From Ciona intestinalis (taxonomy: Eukaryota > Chordata > Ascidiacea > Phlebobranchia > Cionidae): 64,000 bases of DNA. The DNA lies in assembly GCF_000224145.3 (NCBI RefSeq), contig NW_004190496.2:62001-126000 (forward strand). Reading direction: 5' to 3'. Under the pieces are notes generated by a model, which searched no databases, had not been told where the DNA came from, and worked only from the letters and a program-made list of their open reading frames with translations. The position numbers were made by a program, and so were the translations under genes. Shown here piece after piece: positions 36,617 through 49,060 of the stretch (position 1 is the first letter of the stretch; each line of letters opens with the position of its first letter).

Positions 36617-39600
36617 ATGGAAGAGCCAGGTAAAAAAAAGTTTGGAGACGTCGTTTTGAACATAAAAGTAAGGAAATTTGCTGTTTACTTTAAAAATACG
36701 TATAAAAAAATTAATAAAAATTAGGCGTAAAAAATTTAAAAAAATTTGTTAAATAAAAAACCCGGAAAATGTTTAAACATCTGTCTTGGTAAAAATACGT
36801 ACACATTTGTTTATATATGACTGAGTAATAACATTTTTTGCCATTTTTAACACGCAGAAAGTGCACAACATACTCGACCGGGTGGGCGCTGATATTTCTA
36901 CGTTAAAACAACGAATGAAAAAATCGAGTGAGATACATCATCGAAGCAAAACTGAATCCACACTTTCTACAAATCAAAGGTTTAAAGCTTAAAATATATT
37001 ACAAAAAGCAACGCGTACTCGGACTTTAGAAAATAACATTGAAAGGAGCTCCGAAAATTAAATTTAAAAAAAAGAAATTTAAAGAAGTAGGTGTGAAATT
37101 AAAACGTTTTAATATTAAAACTATTTTTTTAAATATTGTTAAGCTGTTTTAAACTGTGTTTTTTTTTTGTGCAAGGAAAAAATTGAGAGGCGTAGAGCTA
37201 TGTGGTTAAAAAATCACCTTAATCGTTCCTTGTTTACTGCCAAATGTGACGATAAAGTAGAACCAAACATGTCCCATCTTACCCCAACCTACTATATGTT
37301 GTATATTACCCTATACTTGTTTAGGGATTCTACGATCGGGTATACCGGGGACGTAAAAGGCGGAGGCGAGGGTAGTACGGCACAATCAAGTTTGCAACTT
37401 GAGACAAAACCAACCCATGCGTCAACATTCAACAGTTCGTCAATTTCACTTGCTGTTACCGATGATGAGCGCCCTCGTGCGGTTAAACCCGTAGCGCGGC
37501 CCCGCAGAAAGTCTGCCCCGCCGACACAGCGTGATTTTAACATTATTGAAGTAAATTCCGCTCCAGAATACGATCACGGTGAGCGTATTTCGCGTTAGAA
37601 GTGTCTCTAGCATAGCCTTTATGCCGTGGCGGTTCTCCGAAAATACAAACGCAGCTATCCTCTTGTCTAATCGCTTCGTTGCGTTTTCATGGTATAACCA
37701 TATTCACAACCCCTAATCAGAGCATAACTGAGAAATTGGATATATAGGTAATATAAATATAAAAAGTTGCGAACCAGTATGTATATTAATTTCGGTAAAC
37801 AACTTTTTTGCCAGTAGGTACATACCGGTTTAAATGTGTTTTGTTTTTTTAAAAGTTATTAATTTACATTTTGTTGTCTTCTATTAGGTACTTCCCCGTC
37901 CAAGGTGAGCCATGGACATATACACAGAATGCGAAACCGATTTTTAGAGGTACGGCGGTCGCCAGATGGCGTAACTGCGCTAAGTCCACGCGAAACCAAA
38001 TCCCATGCGATTGAAAAACACGAAAAACTTTCTGAACCAACTGCGTCTTCAAGTTTCCATAGCTACGGTTTTTCTAACTCCAAAATTGCGTCACCCGTCA
38101 TTAGGGGAGGCGGTAAAATAAAGTCTTCTATCCATGCACCTAGCGTTGGTATGCCAGTTAAAACACACCACGGAAAAAGTCGGTTACCTAAACCGAGAGT
38201 GAAAAGTGTCAGTCAATGGAAACCTAGCGTAAAAGAATCCCAACAAAGTTCAATTCAGAAGCATTTCATACCCAAGCCGTTCGTACTGCCCTATAAAGAT
38301 TTAAAAACTACAAGTCAAAATAAATCAAGTCCACGAAAAATTATTCCCAAAACACCAATATTTCGGCCTGAAAACTCCCAAGTTCAAACCAAAGAAACAC
38401 CCAGCAACCCCAGCTCGTATTTAAACCAATGCTCTATAGAAACTAAAAAGATTCGTACAGAACAATTTCCACCAACTTCCAAAACGCTTGATTCTATTTG
38501 CCCAAAAGCGTCGAACGAATGCTGTGAAACAAAAAGCGCCACGATATCATCAACTGATGAAACTCAGGTTAAAAATAGTTTGCAAAAACCTCAACAAACG
38601 TCGTTAACCGTATGTGACGGGCAGGTTACAGCGAAGCAAGTTTCACATACAAGCATAAGTACAACTGAACAGTCCACAGATGCTACTCTGGCTAGCAATA
38701 CCGCAAGGGCAAATGTAAAAGAAAACAAACCAACGAAAACCCAGATTAAAAATAGTTTGGAAAAACCTCAACAAACGTCTTTAACTGAACATGGGGGACC
38801 AGTTGTGCCTAAGGAAGGTCCACACTCAAGCATTGGTGTAACTGATCATCAGTTATCGGATGCTATTCTGACCAGCAATACCGTAAGAGCAATTGAAAAA
38901 GAATACAAACCAACGAAAACTGCAAAAGAAATTAGTAGAGATACCCCAAGTGACCAAAAACACAAAGTTAATAATTGTTCTTTCGACAAAATTGATTTGA
39001 AACCAAAGAACATTCAACCTGATAATCTGGATCGGAACATTTCCTTGTCAGTTCAAAAAACATCTTTTCACCAAATTAAAACGGAACAAAAAGAACATGC
39101 AGTCCCACAAGAAATATCAAATGATAGCAATGTCATTCCCACAGAAAATACAAAGATTACCAAAGCATTGCAACCTGCGACAATTCCAAACATGGCAAAT
39201 GAATTAATTAATGATATTGCAAAGCCAAGTCAAAAAAGTTCCGTTAAACCAACAGAATCTCATTTAAAAGTAATAGAACAACCAATTGCGGCAATGAACA
39301 ATGAAGAAACACCAAGAGTTATTGAAAATATCTTAACTGTGAGTACTTCAGTGGGAAACGTACAAGTCAAGGAAGATGAAAAAGCAAGGGACTCTGGGAA
39401 TACAGAACTAGCAAGTCAGGAAGATGGCAGCACACATTCTAAAGAAACCGAATCGATTAGGGATATGGTAAAACTGATAGAAGAAACTGATATGCCGGCA
39501 GTTTCACTTGACACAAGTGTACGAAACATGAATGAGAACGTGCGCCCAACACCAGATGTTTCTAAAATTCCTGTGGAGCATAATAGGGTACACAGCAGTG

Positions 39601-40904
39601 CATCATTACAAGATACAATTTGCGAGAAAGAACAAGATAGTTTCGATGAAATTAAGCAAAGTACGGAAAATCTTCCGAAGACGACAGATGACATTGTACA
39701 TGACACACCCTACAGCTATCCACGAACAATTAAACGAACTTCTCCTTACGTGCGGAGGCTTGTCAGCCGTTTTGAATCGCCACCGAAAATTATAGACGAG
39801 GTAAAAGGTGTACACTCCCAAATTTCCGAAATGATCGACCGAATGTTGCGAAGGGAAATAAACAAAATTATTCAGCGCGATTTATACGAGCACGATTGGC
39901 ATTTTGACGTTGTGCAGCACAAGGAAGAGGCCAAAGAACCGATATTCACGTTTGCGCCATATTGCCACAACAGCACCATGCAACAAGTAAATTAAATAAA
40001 ATATGAACATATTTTCATACATTTGTAAATACTGTCCATTTTTCAGACCGAATCACCTCGACTTCAAGAAAGCGCTGAACTCCCAACAGAACAAATGTAA
40101 GTTTTATTGCATTAGTTACCAATGTAACACCCAAATAATTTATGAAAAAGCATCACTAAAATTATCATTGTTTTCGCATGGTTTTTAACAATGTAGCTAC
40201 CCTACTGTATAATATACATTTCATAAAACACGGGAAAAATGTTTCGCAAACTTAATATTTACGTCATAATATTAAACAATTCTAATATAATTTCCAACAG
40301 TTGTAAATACCGTCGTATATTTAAATCTCGACAGGAGCAATATTAAAATATGTCATCACAATGTAAGTTATGATATTTACAGAATGTCACGTCTTATTGA
40401 AAGTTGGTCCACGTTATTAAAACATCATTATCAGACTTCCGCGTTCCAAGCTTGTCGTCGCAACGTTTATTATTAAACTACAATACATCACAATACATTA
40501 TATTATATACGAGTGAGGTCTTTATCGAGGAAGATCCATAGGCTATATTTTTGGCCCTAAATCACAATGCATATATATAGCATATATACGCTACCGCAAA
40601 TACAAAATAGGCATTCTGCCTATACATTCGATATTCTATGTTAACACAACAACGGTTAATTTTATCTTTTCCGCACAGACTAACTAGCGAAGACCTTTGG
40701 CGAATAATGCCCGACTGTGACGTTACAAGCAACAATTATCCAACCGCTGCAACATACATATGCGTTATGGTCATTGCAACGGTTATCCTCTTATGGCTGG
40801 GTTTAAGTGATAATGCAATAGATACCTGCTTACGTCATCTCGAAATTTATCTGCATGATGTCATCGCATTTGAAAGACTTGAATTTTCGACAAGAGTTTT
40901 TTAA
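36617..40904 (+). CDS. Unrecognised long disordered protein with C-terminal membrane segment
   Basis: Six exons in phase (36617-36667, 36858-36979, 37325-37578, 37888-39986, 40047-40096, 40679-40904) give about 933 residues. The start MEEPGKKKFGDVV has a short coiled-coil-like stretch after it (VHNILDRVGADISTLKQRM). A basic Ser/Pro-rich segment (ARPRRKSAPPTQRDF) and about 600 residues rich in Ser, Thr, Lys and Gln follow, including two tandem copies of a unit of about 57 residues marked KNSL(Q/E)KPQQTSLT. A conserved-looking block lies near the end (SPYVRRLVSRFESPPK, EMIDRMLRREINKI). The last exon adds YICVMVIATVILLWLGL, a likely membrane helix. An AATAAA overlaps the stop. I do not recognise the family. 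The divergent exchanger neighbour makes a sperm or ciliary role possible, nothing more. Confidence 0.7.
37225..37307. mobile_element. MITE-A fragment
   Basis: 'ccttgtttactgccaaatgt' and 'catgtcccatcttaccccaa' then cctactatat, just before exon 37325. Confidence 0.65.
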
Positions 40905-41376
40905 TAAAATGAATTAAAAAGAAATGCGTGGTGATGTAAGTGTACACCAGTGAAGCGGGTATTATTATATTATTAATTTTAAACGCAAAGATAGATGCCT
41001 ATTTTGGGTTAAATGTGTGTATATGTTTAGGGTAAGATGGTCCATGTTTCTATTTTCATTTATCGTTTTCTATTTCGTATCATCTTAGAAGAGCGATTGG
41101 GGAAATATGGGACAGTATGTGTTAACGGGACACATTTTGCTCTAGTGTACTATGTATGTCCCCTTCGAACACAATTAATTCGGGATTTTTTATTGCTACG
41201 ATGTTTTAGTGACCAGAACAAAAATGATAATATTTAAGAAAAAAGGAGTTTGTTTAATTTTGCATTGCATAAAATATCGGACACGGCAAATATTTCAACA
41301 ACTGTAAAAAATACCATTATTTAAAATTGCCCTTTCGTTTATACGCGTTTTGAAGGGTAATTTTATGTGTTTATAG

Positions 41377-41617
41377 GTTGAACCGAACCTCCCACGCTTT
41401 TCAAGAGCCTTGTGTTCTTGGAAAAAGTAACAGGTTGTCCTTATATGAACTTAAGTATGGAGAAAATAATTGCGAGCGTCGGACTCGTCATAAAACATAT
41501 TCTCTTCGCTCCAACGCCCACCAGTCTAGACCAACAATAGGAATGAGAGTGGCGCTGGATTCGTTAACAATTGACCCGAGTGTGGCCGTAATGATCAAAC
41601 CGGTGTCGAGCAATTAG
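41377..41617 (+). other. Candidate alternative last exon of the 36617 gene
   Basis: After 'gtgtttatag' an open frame runs 241 nt to a stop. Its first base completes the two-base overhang of exon 40047-40096, as exon 40679 also does. It would replace the membrane tail with a soluble one (LNRTSHAFQEPCVLGK, ending KPVSSN). It ends only 111 bp before the next gene's ATG. Splicing is predicted, not shown. Confidence 0.45.
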
Positions 41618-41728
41618 ACACTAGCGAATAGGAACTTGATATCGTAGTGCGGCGATCCATCTATTATTTATCAGCGCGGCGATTCTTTCAAAGCGCAACC
41701 GCGGTCAGCATATACATCAGTCGCAGAA

Positions 41729-44700
41729 ATGGCTCAAATGGAGAATCATCAGTTAAAAACAGTGGATGTGGAAAATATTGAACTTACACCAAGGAATCAA
41801 CTGTTAAATGAAGTGGTTTTCAAACCAAGAAGAAAGAGGAAAAATAGATTGTTACTTTTTGGAGGGCTCGGGTTTCTTATTTTAGTTCTTGCATGCGTGC
41901 TTGCGTATTTCGCTACCAAATTATTGGCGTCTCCTACAACAGTGGAGCTCTCAGCTACAGGTAAGCTTATGGTGTTGCACGGTAGACGTATAGAAAAATG
42001 TAGTAAATTCCACTGTTTCTTATATTTACGCCAAATGATTTTATTTAAATAACATACGCCCAAGAATAGACGCCTTTTAAAAATGATTGTGCAGGAAAAC
42101 CTGTTTTTTCTTTTGCAATGTTTTAAATTGAGAAACTGCTGTACAATATACAATGCCAGCAGCGTGTGAAACAGAACATGCAGAGAAAATGTGTACTGCG
42201 TGGTTAACGCTGTGTAGATAAGGTACGGAGAACGCTACACAGCGAGACCGATAACGGAACGAATTTTGTGGTCTGTCAATCTAGATCGAGCAGACTTTAA
42301 ACACCAGATTTAATAAAGTCAAAGAGATTTTGATTGCACTACCTACTATAACGGCGTACTTTTATGTGGCTGATGTGTAAATATTGAAAATTCGTGACCA
42401 ACGAGGTTTTAAAGCTGGGTATTATTTGAATAGCTGACAGCGCATAAAAGATTGGTCGACGAAAAATAATTTTACGTTGAAAAATGACCCGCTAAAAATG
42501 TAAACGGTGCAAAAACACTGTTAAATATCTGGAGCACAAAGAACCTAGTTGAACAAATCGCGATATGACGTTATCTGTAATCGAAGCTAAAGGCCACTTG
42601 TGTTAGATATTGATTTTTCGGACAAAGAAGCGATTTATTTCACCAAACCACTCATTTCGAGTTTATTCCTGGTAAAGTGACTTAAAGCGGGCCTTCTTTT
42701 TCATTTACATCGGTTTAGCCATTGAGTAAATAGCATTTACGAGCAGACAGACGTAATGCGGTGTTTGGTATCCGGGGTCGGTCGCCAAAACTAGCACCTA
42801 CAATACACGTTACCTGGGCCGGCGGCCTTATTGTTTGAATTACGGGTATCGAGACCTGCGCTGCTATAATGGGCCGGTTTAAGTTTATTTAGTGACGCGC
42901 CACTTCACTAAACTTATATCGTTTCAAGAACCCGTTCCACTAAAACAGTAACTTTAAATACTTAAACTGTAAATTTGGCGAATATAGCCTTGATCTAATG
43001 CTCATAAAGTAGAGCTATTCTTGTGTAAATAAATACAATCAGGATCTGGTGCTACGAAATGCGTAACAGACAAAATCCAGCAAATTGTATATAATATAAG
43101 AGATATAGTTCTGTGGGGGAAGATAGGAAACCTTTAGCACATATTATCCAAATATCCTGATCGTGTTCTAAACAATTAACAACGATATATGGGAGTCGTT
43201 AAATTACGGTTTTATAATTCTTTATAAATGTTCTTTGTTTACTACCAAATGGGACGTGAAAATAGAACGAAAAGGTGTCTCATCTTCCTCGGCCCTACTA
43301 TATATATATATTTCGCCTAAATGGCATCGCCAGTCTGTTATTTAAACTATAAGTTTAAAGGATTTAAATGTTATTTACACCCGTGCGTATGAATCCCACG
43401 AGAATAATTGTATAAATATGACCGGTTGAAACAAGGGCCAAATGCAAATTAAACAGCAATATACAACTTAATGCAAGTCAACCGCAAGTTAAAACTCCAA
43501 TCCTATAACAGTTTGCGTCTTAATTACAAGGTAATGGTGGCCAGTATGGCTTCGAGATTCAAAACAATAGATTTAACACACGGGTTCGCGAAATAAAATG
43601 GATTTTTTTGTTATACGAGTTACGAGGCCTGACCTGTTTATAACTGTAATTAGTTGCAGAATTTAAAATGGACGCTTAGAATTCTTTTTTTCTCTTGGCT
43701 TCATAAGCCCAATATGCGTATTTTTAATTAAATGCACAACGCGCTACGACTTGAAAGTTTTCTATATAACTCTATTGTAAAGTATATTAACTTGGTCCTT
43801 ACTGTACACATTTGGTAAGACGGCAAACGTTGTAACGATATTTGTACAGTAAACAATAAGTTAAAAAGCCTGTTCAATATTCTTTGCACAATTAACATGA
43901 ATTACCTATGTTTAATACATAGTCGGCTGGGGTAAGATGGTTCATGTTTGCATTCTCTTTTCTTGCTCCATTTGGAACTAAACAAAGAATGTTTACAGAG
44001 CTATTTTAACCGTAGGCCCATAGACTCTAAAAAACGATGTAATTGTTAAACACGATTGGGAAAAACAGGATTCGGTGCTTACGGTACCTTATCTTACCCC
44101 ACAGTACTATTACCATATACTTGTTTATATTGAAGTTTAAATATAGGAATATCATGCCCGTGTTTAATGTATACCCCCATTATGTTGACAGCTTCAACAC
44201 CCGCCACACATGAACGGGTAAACCCAACAACCGAATACAAAGTGAACGAAGATACGAGAATAACTTACAAGCCACCACAGGAACCTCATATCACAAGTAC
44301 ATCATACTCTACGAGGATTATACCACCCAATCCGAAACCTACGTCACCGGGGACGTCAGAGGGAACACGTGACCGGACGACAATATATGAAGTGACGTCA
44401 CATCCCCTTAAAGTTGAAACAACGAAGAAGGCGATACGAACAAGTGGCGTCACAATGAAACCGACGAGTGATGACGTAACGACGCCAAAAATACCTGACG
44501 CCACGAATAAAGTGACAAACTATGACGTCATCACTAAACCGACAACAAATTACGTCACAACAAAAATATCACAGAGTAGTACAACGAAAATAACAGATTA
44601 TGATGTCACAACAAAACCGAATCTACAAAACACTACAGTTGTTCCACTAACCGATGACGTCACGACCAAAAGTAAGCAAAGTGACGTCACAACACCACAC

Positions 44701-47700
44701 GTCACATCCCCTCGACCACACGAGATATCAACATCACGTGGCGCTGGTGAAACTACGTCTCAATCTGGTGGAGCCATAACCACCATATCATCTCATGTCA
44801 ATGTTACGACATCTATGTCTGGTGTAATGACGTCACATGCACCATCCGATGACGTGGCCACAAAACCGCTCAATGACGTCACTACGAAGCTATCTACAGT
44901 TGCTATGGAAAATATCTCCAATGCAACAAAAGTAAATTTAGACAGGCACGTCACGGCAACCAATAACGTCACTTCAGCAACTACAGCTAATGACGTAAGA
45001 GCAACAACAGTGGCCAGTGACGTCACATTAACTAAAATGACAAGTGAAGTCACGATAGCAAGTGACGTCACATTAGTAACTACGACGAATGACGTAAGAT
45101 CAACAGCAGTGAGTACTGACGTCACATCGACTACAACAGCCAGTGACGTCACATTAACTAAAACGACTAATAGTGACGTCATGATAGCAAATACGACCGC
45201 AACTAGTGACGTCACCTCAACAATGCTTAGTACTGCAAGGCCCACAACAGTTGGCAATAATGTTATATTATCAACTACGACAACTGGCAAGACAACGACA
45301 ACAACAGTGAAACCGAGAGGTGATTAAGTCCTATTTAACATTAATATAATGTATAGGAATTCCTAGAATGTGTGCAGTCACAACACAGTTGGATTATTTT
45401 GGCCTGTCAGTAGGAAATTTTACTCTTTTACACAACATGTGAAAATTTTACAGGAGCTATTTTAATATTTGGTATATTTTTTATAATATATTTAAAAAGT
45501 CGCGACATGCCAGAGCCCATTTAATTTTAACTAAATAGTAACGATTAATTCTAACTTTAACTTATCACGTGTAACTTAATTTTACCGCAGACGCCATCTT
45601 GTTTGTTCCGGGTCCTTTTAATTTTAACGAGGCTGAAAAAGCGTGCTCAGACATTGGTCAGCGGATGGCGCTAAAGCATGACATGGAAAATGCTTTTGAA
45701 CAGGGCTATGAGAGGTGATTTAACCTTGCTTACTAGAATTTGCACAAAAGACACACAATTTTTTGTTTAATTTCCTTCGAAAGTAAGAATGACTGAACGA
45801 ATGTAGCATTTGTACCGCCGTGTTCGTGTGGCGGGACAACGACAGTCGTTGTAACACGAATGTTCTGTTTCATACACCTGGTGCGTGCTCACGAATTACT
45901 ACAAAAATGTAACTTTGTGTGTCACTATTTGTTAGATACGGTTAATGTATGGCTGACAATTTAAACAACCCACAAGTCACCGGGTTGTAGCAACCGCTGT
46001 TGAGTATCTTGTCCAAGGATACGCCGATAATATAACAATGACAATGTTGGATTTAATTTCCAGGTGTACGTATGGGTGGTTGGGCGACATGCACGCTGGT
46101 TACGTCATGCAAAAGGAGGGCGCTAGACAGGCATGCGGGGGTGGGATCATTGGTTTGATTTACACACCATTGAAGAAATCCAATGACGTCGTTTCTGGTG
46201 TGTATTGTTCTCCAAAAGGTAAACCGAATGCTTGAGATTTTCGGTTAAATTTTTTCCTAAAATGAGTTCATTTGCTTAACTGCAAATGCTCTAACCCAGT
46301 GTTCTCATATCAAACTCCACTGGACAACAAACTAAAATAGTAACCAACAAAGGTAATTGCACGGTAACTCGCAACTGGGTACAAAGAGTATAAAAAACAC
46401 CCGTGTTATCACGAACGTCATTGCGGGCCGGGAAAGGATAAATAAGTATAGCATTTAATTAATCATTCATTTAATAAAACGCAGCCGAATACGAGGACAC
46501 AGCAGACCACACAGTTCAAAACAATAAGACAGTAAACTGGTGGACGACGCTAGACCCGGCAGATTCTCATACGTTGAAAAACATTATACAAACCGACCAA
46601 TCAGAAGACAAATCGTTGCTGACGTCACTACGAATAGTTTTTCCTTGTTGCAACTTTATCAACGTGACGAGTAACAAGAAGAATGAAACACAACTAACAT
46701 TAAGGGTGTAAGTAGGATAGAAAAACAGAATGTAGCTTAATTAACCTCGGGTGAATGTATCTTATTTATCTCGCGTGGTGCTGGGGTAAAAGACAGTCGT
46801 TTTACCACGTGCTGTGTTAGGTTTCATGCATTTCTTCGCTCGCTGACGGGTAACGAAATAAAAAAACCATCAAGGTATATACAGTATTCGTATAGTAACT
46901 CGTAAGCGAGCACAAGGTGTGTGTGAAACAGAACGCCCGTGTTATACAACGGCTGTCATTTCCCCGTCACACTGGGATAAAAAGTCACACTTCATCAATA
47001 AACGGATCTATTTTATAGATGAACTTTTTTTTTACAAATTCCTCATGGCCCTTTTTATAAATTCCTCATTGATCCTTTACCACAGAACGAAAGACCAAAT
47101 GTCTTTCCTCGCTCAAGCATACAGGGAGTCTTTCAAAGGCGTATCTTTAATGCCGCATGTTGGCGTTACATACGCAGCCATGCTGACGTACACGGAGGAA
47201 ATAATCGACGAGTTGGTTCAAACATTGGTGACGTCACATGTGGATGGGATGGTAGTCGACTATGAGCCCGTTAAAGATTACAACACAGAACATGCAGAGA
47301 AATATAGGTAAGCATATGAAGAAATGTAATGAGCTTATCCTTGTGTTTCGGGAATACGCGACCGTCGTTTTGTTTTATATACATCTCGTGCCCCTTACAA
47401 GTTTATGGGTGATTAAATTTTGGGATACTGTTCTGTGTGATGATAAATTTGAAAACCCATTAGGGGCCACTGGATTGGGCAATGTCCGTTAAATGTCTTG
47501 CCCAAGGATAGAAATAGGTTTACGATGTTAGGAGCAGCAGCCTCAAACCCATATTCTCTGGTCAAGTGGCAGGACTCTAAAATAAACGACTGTACCAGGG
47601 CGCGGCGATAAAAATTTCAATATTTCGACAGGACATTCCTGGATCGACTTGCAGCGAAGTTTTCACCTCACGACCTAAAGTTAGGGATGATGACGTCATC

Positions 47701-48412
47701 ATGGGGCATTCTTAAGGTACGTGTTAAGCATTTTTCAACACTTACACTTACAGTGTGTTTGTTTGGCAATAAGAGTTGTTATAAAACAGGTGTCTTGTTA
47801 TATAGTAGGGTGGGGAAAGATGGGACACCTTTTCATTCTATTTTCTCGTTTCGATTGGTAGTACACAAAGAATACTTAAAGAATTATTAAACCGTATCCT
47901 CACGACTCTCATAGACCGTTGTTAATTGTTTATAACACGATCTGGATATTTGGATATCATGTGCTAACAGTGTCCCATCTTCCCCCACAGACTGTAAACA
48001 TGGGCTTTCATGTTTGTATTAAAACTGCCAGAAAATTAGTGTTTTGTGGAACTTATTGGTCATTCATACATTTCAGTATTATGACGTGTATGCGAGTTCC
48101 AACTGCACTTTCATCGGTTCCATGTCGAGTACTTACTTCGGTACAGACCTCGAGGAAAACGAGGCGAACGTCGAAGAAATGGCTACGTCTATAGAACCAG
48201 ACCGATTGTATATCGGCATTGGAGCAATGCATGATAACTCTACTGTGGGCGGACGAGACTACGACTGGACTGAAGGAAAACTGAATTCATTCCTTTACTG
48301 GTTGAATGAAAAGGGTATTGTCAATTTGCATGTTTACCCAGGAGATTGGAAACGTCTGAATGCGTTCGCGCCGTATTTTGTAAACTCGTTGCGTTATTTT
48401 ATATCACTGTAA
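41729..48412 (+). CDS. Type II membrane mucin with Link domain and GH18-like domain
   Basis: Eight exons in phase: 41729-41960, 44192-45319, 45591-45714, 46064-46218, 46485-46707, 47086-47307, 47632-47716, 48077-48412; 834 residues. Residues 1-40 are cytoplasmic, ending in a basic stop-transfer cluster (KPRRKRKNR); 41-63 form the membrane anchor. Residues 78-453 are a Thr/Ser-rich stalk with an irregular (S/N)DVTT repeat, likely heavily O-glycosylated. Residues about 454-546 form a Link domain (FNFNEAEKACSDIGQRMA, CTYGWLGDMHAGYV, QACGGG, GVYC), the hyaluronan-binding fold. Residues about 547-834 resemble a TIM-barrel glycosidase. DGMVVDYEP (about 674-682) fits the GH18 signature DxxDxDxE with the last Asp and the Glu kept and the middle Asp replaced by Val. 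Hyaluronan or chitin-type substrates are inference. I know no described protein with this order. Confidence 0.8.
42990..43332 (+). repeat. Dispersed repeat D interrupted by MITE-A
   Basis: The left part ends near 'ataatataagagatata', the right part resumes 'tttcgcctaaatggcatcgc'. The MITE between them is a younger insertion. Confidence 0.65.
43106..43306. mobile_element. MITE-A copy nested in repeat D
   Basis: 'tatagttctgtgggggaaga' to 'tcctcggccctactatata', full core, in intron 1 of the mucin gene. Confidence 0.8.
43920..44108. mobile_element. MITE-A copy, diverged
   Basis: 'ggctggggtaagatggttca' on the left and 'taccttatcttaccccacag' on the right; core words partly kept. Ends about 80 bp before the large mucin exon. 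Confidence 0.65.
44391..45220 (+). repeat. Cluster of TGACGTCA octamers inside the mucin exon
   Basis: I count about twelve perfect TGACGTCA palindromes, plus near-matches such as TGACGTAA, where the stalk repeat is written AGT/AAT GAC GTC ACx. The octamer is the consensus CREB/ATF site, but here it also encodes D-V-T. Confidence 0.75.
45785..46035 (-). mobile_element. SINE, near full length
   Basis: Tail 'gtgttcgtgtggcgggacaa', 'gttctgtttcatacacctgg'; middle 'gtatggctgacaatttaaac', 'acccacaagtcaccgggttg', 'gagtatcttgtccaaggata'. Confidence 0.75.
46345..46460 (+). mobile_element. SINE 3' fragment
   Basis: 'cacggtaactcgcaactggg', 'aaaaaacacccgtgttatca', 'ggaaaggataaataag' just before exon 46485. 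Confidence 0.6.
46735..47000. mobile_element. Two SINE tails in opposite orientation
   Basis: A reverse tail (cttatttatctcgcgtggtg, gtttcatgcatttcttcgct) is followed by a forward tail (agtaactcgtaagcgagcac, gaaacagaacgcccgtgtta). Together they make an imperfect inverted repeat within one intron. Confidence 0.6.
47310..47590 (-). mobile_element. SINE, near full length, diverged
   Basis: 'gagcttatccttgtgtttcg', 'cccattaggggccactggat', 'ttaaatgtcttgcccaagga', 'agcagcagcctcaaacccat' in order. Confidence 0.65.
47800..47997. mobile_element. MITE-A copy, full length
   Basis: 'tatagtagggtggggaaaga' to 'cccatcttcccccacagact', complete core, in the last intron of the mucin gene. Confidence 0.85.
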
Positions 48413-49060
48413 CTAGAGCACTGTGTCTTCCGCAATCATATTTATTAAACACTGAGATATATTTGCATAGCTTTTGTATTTTGCTATTAAAAGAATTGCC
48501 TATGTGATAGCACCTATACACATATCATAAACTACCGTTGCTAGACCATTGAAAACGTATGGATTCTTACACGACTTGCCTCGCACCACCTAAAGCATAG
48601 GATATTTATATAACATGCATATTCTACTGCAGAAAATTAAGAAAACTTTGCTAATATGAATGAATATAACTTATAAATATAAATTCTCGTGTGACAGGAC
48701 AACGACAGTTGTTAATATACAGGTGTTCAATTTTATAAACCTCATGCCCGTTTAAAAGTTAACATATATGTAACTTTGTCGGTGATTGTTTTTTTTTTTT
48801 TCATAAGTTTAAAAACTAGCGTCACATGCCTGTCCGTTTTCAGGACAGAATAACAAAAAAACCCAAGCGTAAAATGCAATTCTTAAAAAACTCAAAAATG
48901 CGTCGAGCGGTTAGTCGTACCGCAGTAATTTTTCTGTCACAGTAGCTCAAAACTCTGCAGGAATTACTTAACACAGTCGTGTATTTCATAGAGTGAAATA
49001 GCAAATAACGGTATTAACATTTGTGAACAGGTAAATGAATACATAAAGTTGTAACTAACC
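48413..49060. other. Convergent intergenic region
   Basis: Between the ends of the mucin gene and the phosphatase. It contains a reverse SINE tail (about 48655-48800: 'ggacaacgacagttgttaat'). Nothing else was seen. Confidence 0.55.

Noticed and set aside
40301-40362. A constitutive exon of the 36617 gene
   Set aside because: Its splice sites are fair, but joining it in phase gives a stop after about 15 residues; kept only as a possible alternative end.
44793-45290. A 165-residue open frame on the reverse strand
   Set aside because: It is the antisense of the Thr/Ser mucin exon; its Val/Ser periodicity mirrors the D-V-T repeat.
47086-48412. A separate chitinase gene
   Set aside because: Splice phases join these exons to the Link and mucin exons upstream, and no signal peptide or promoter starts between them.
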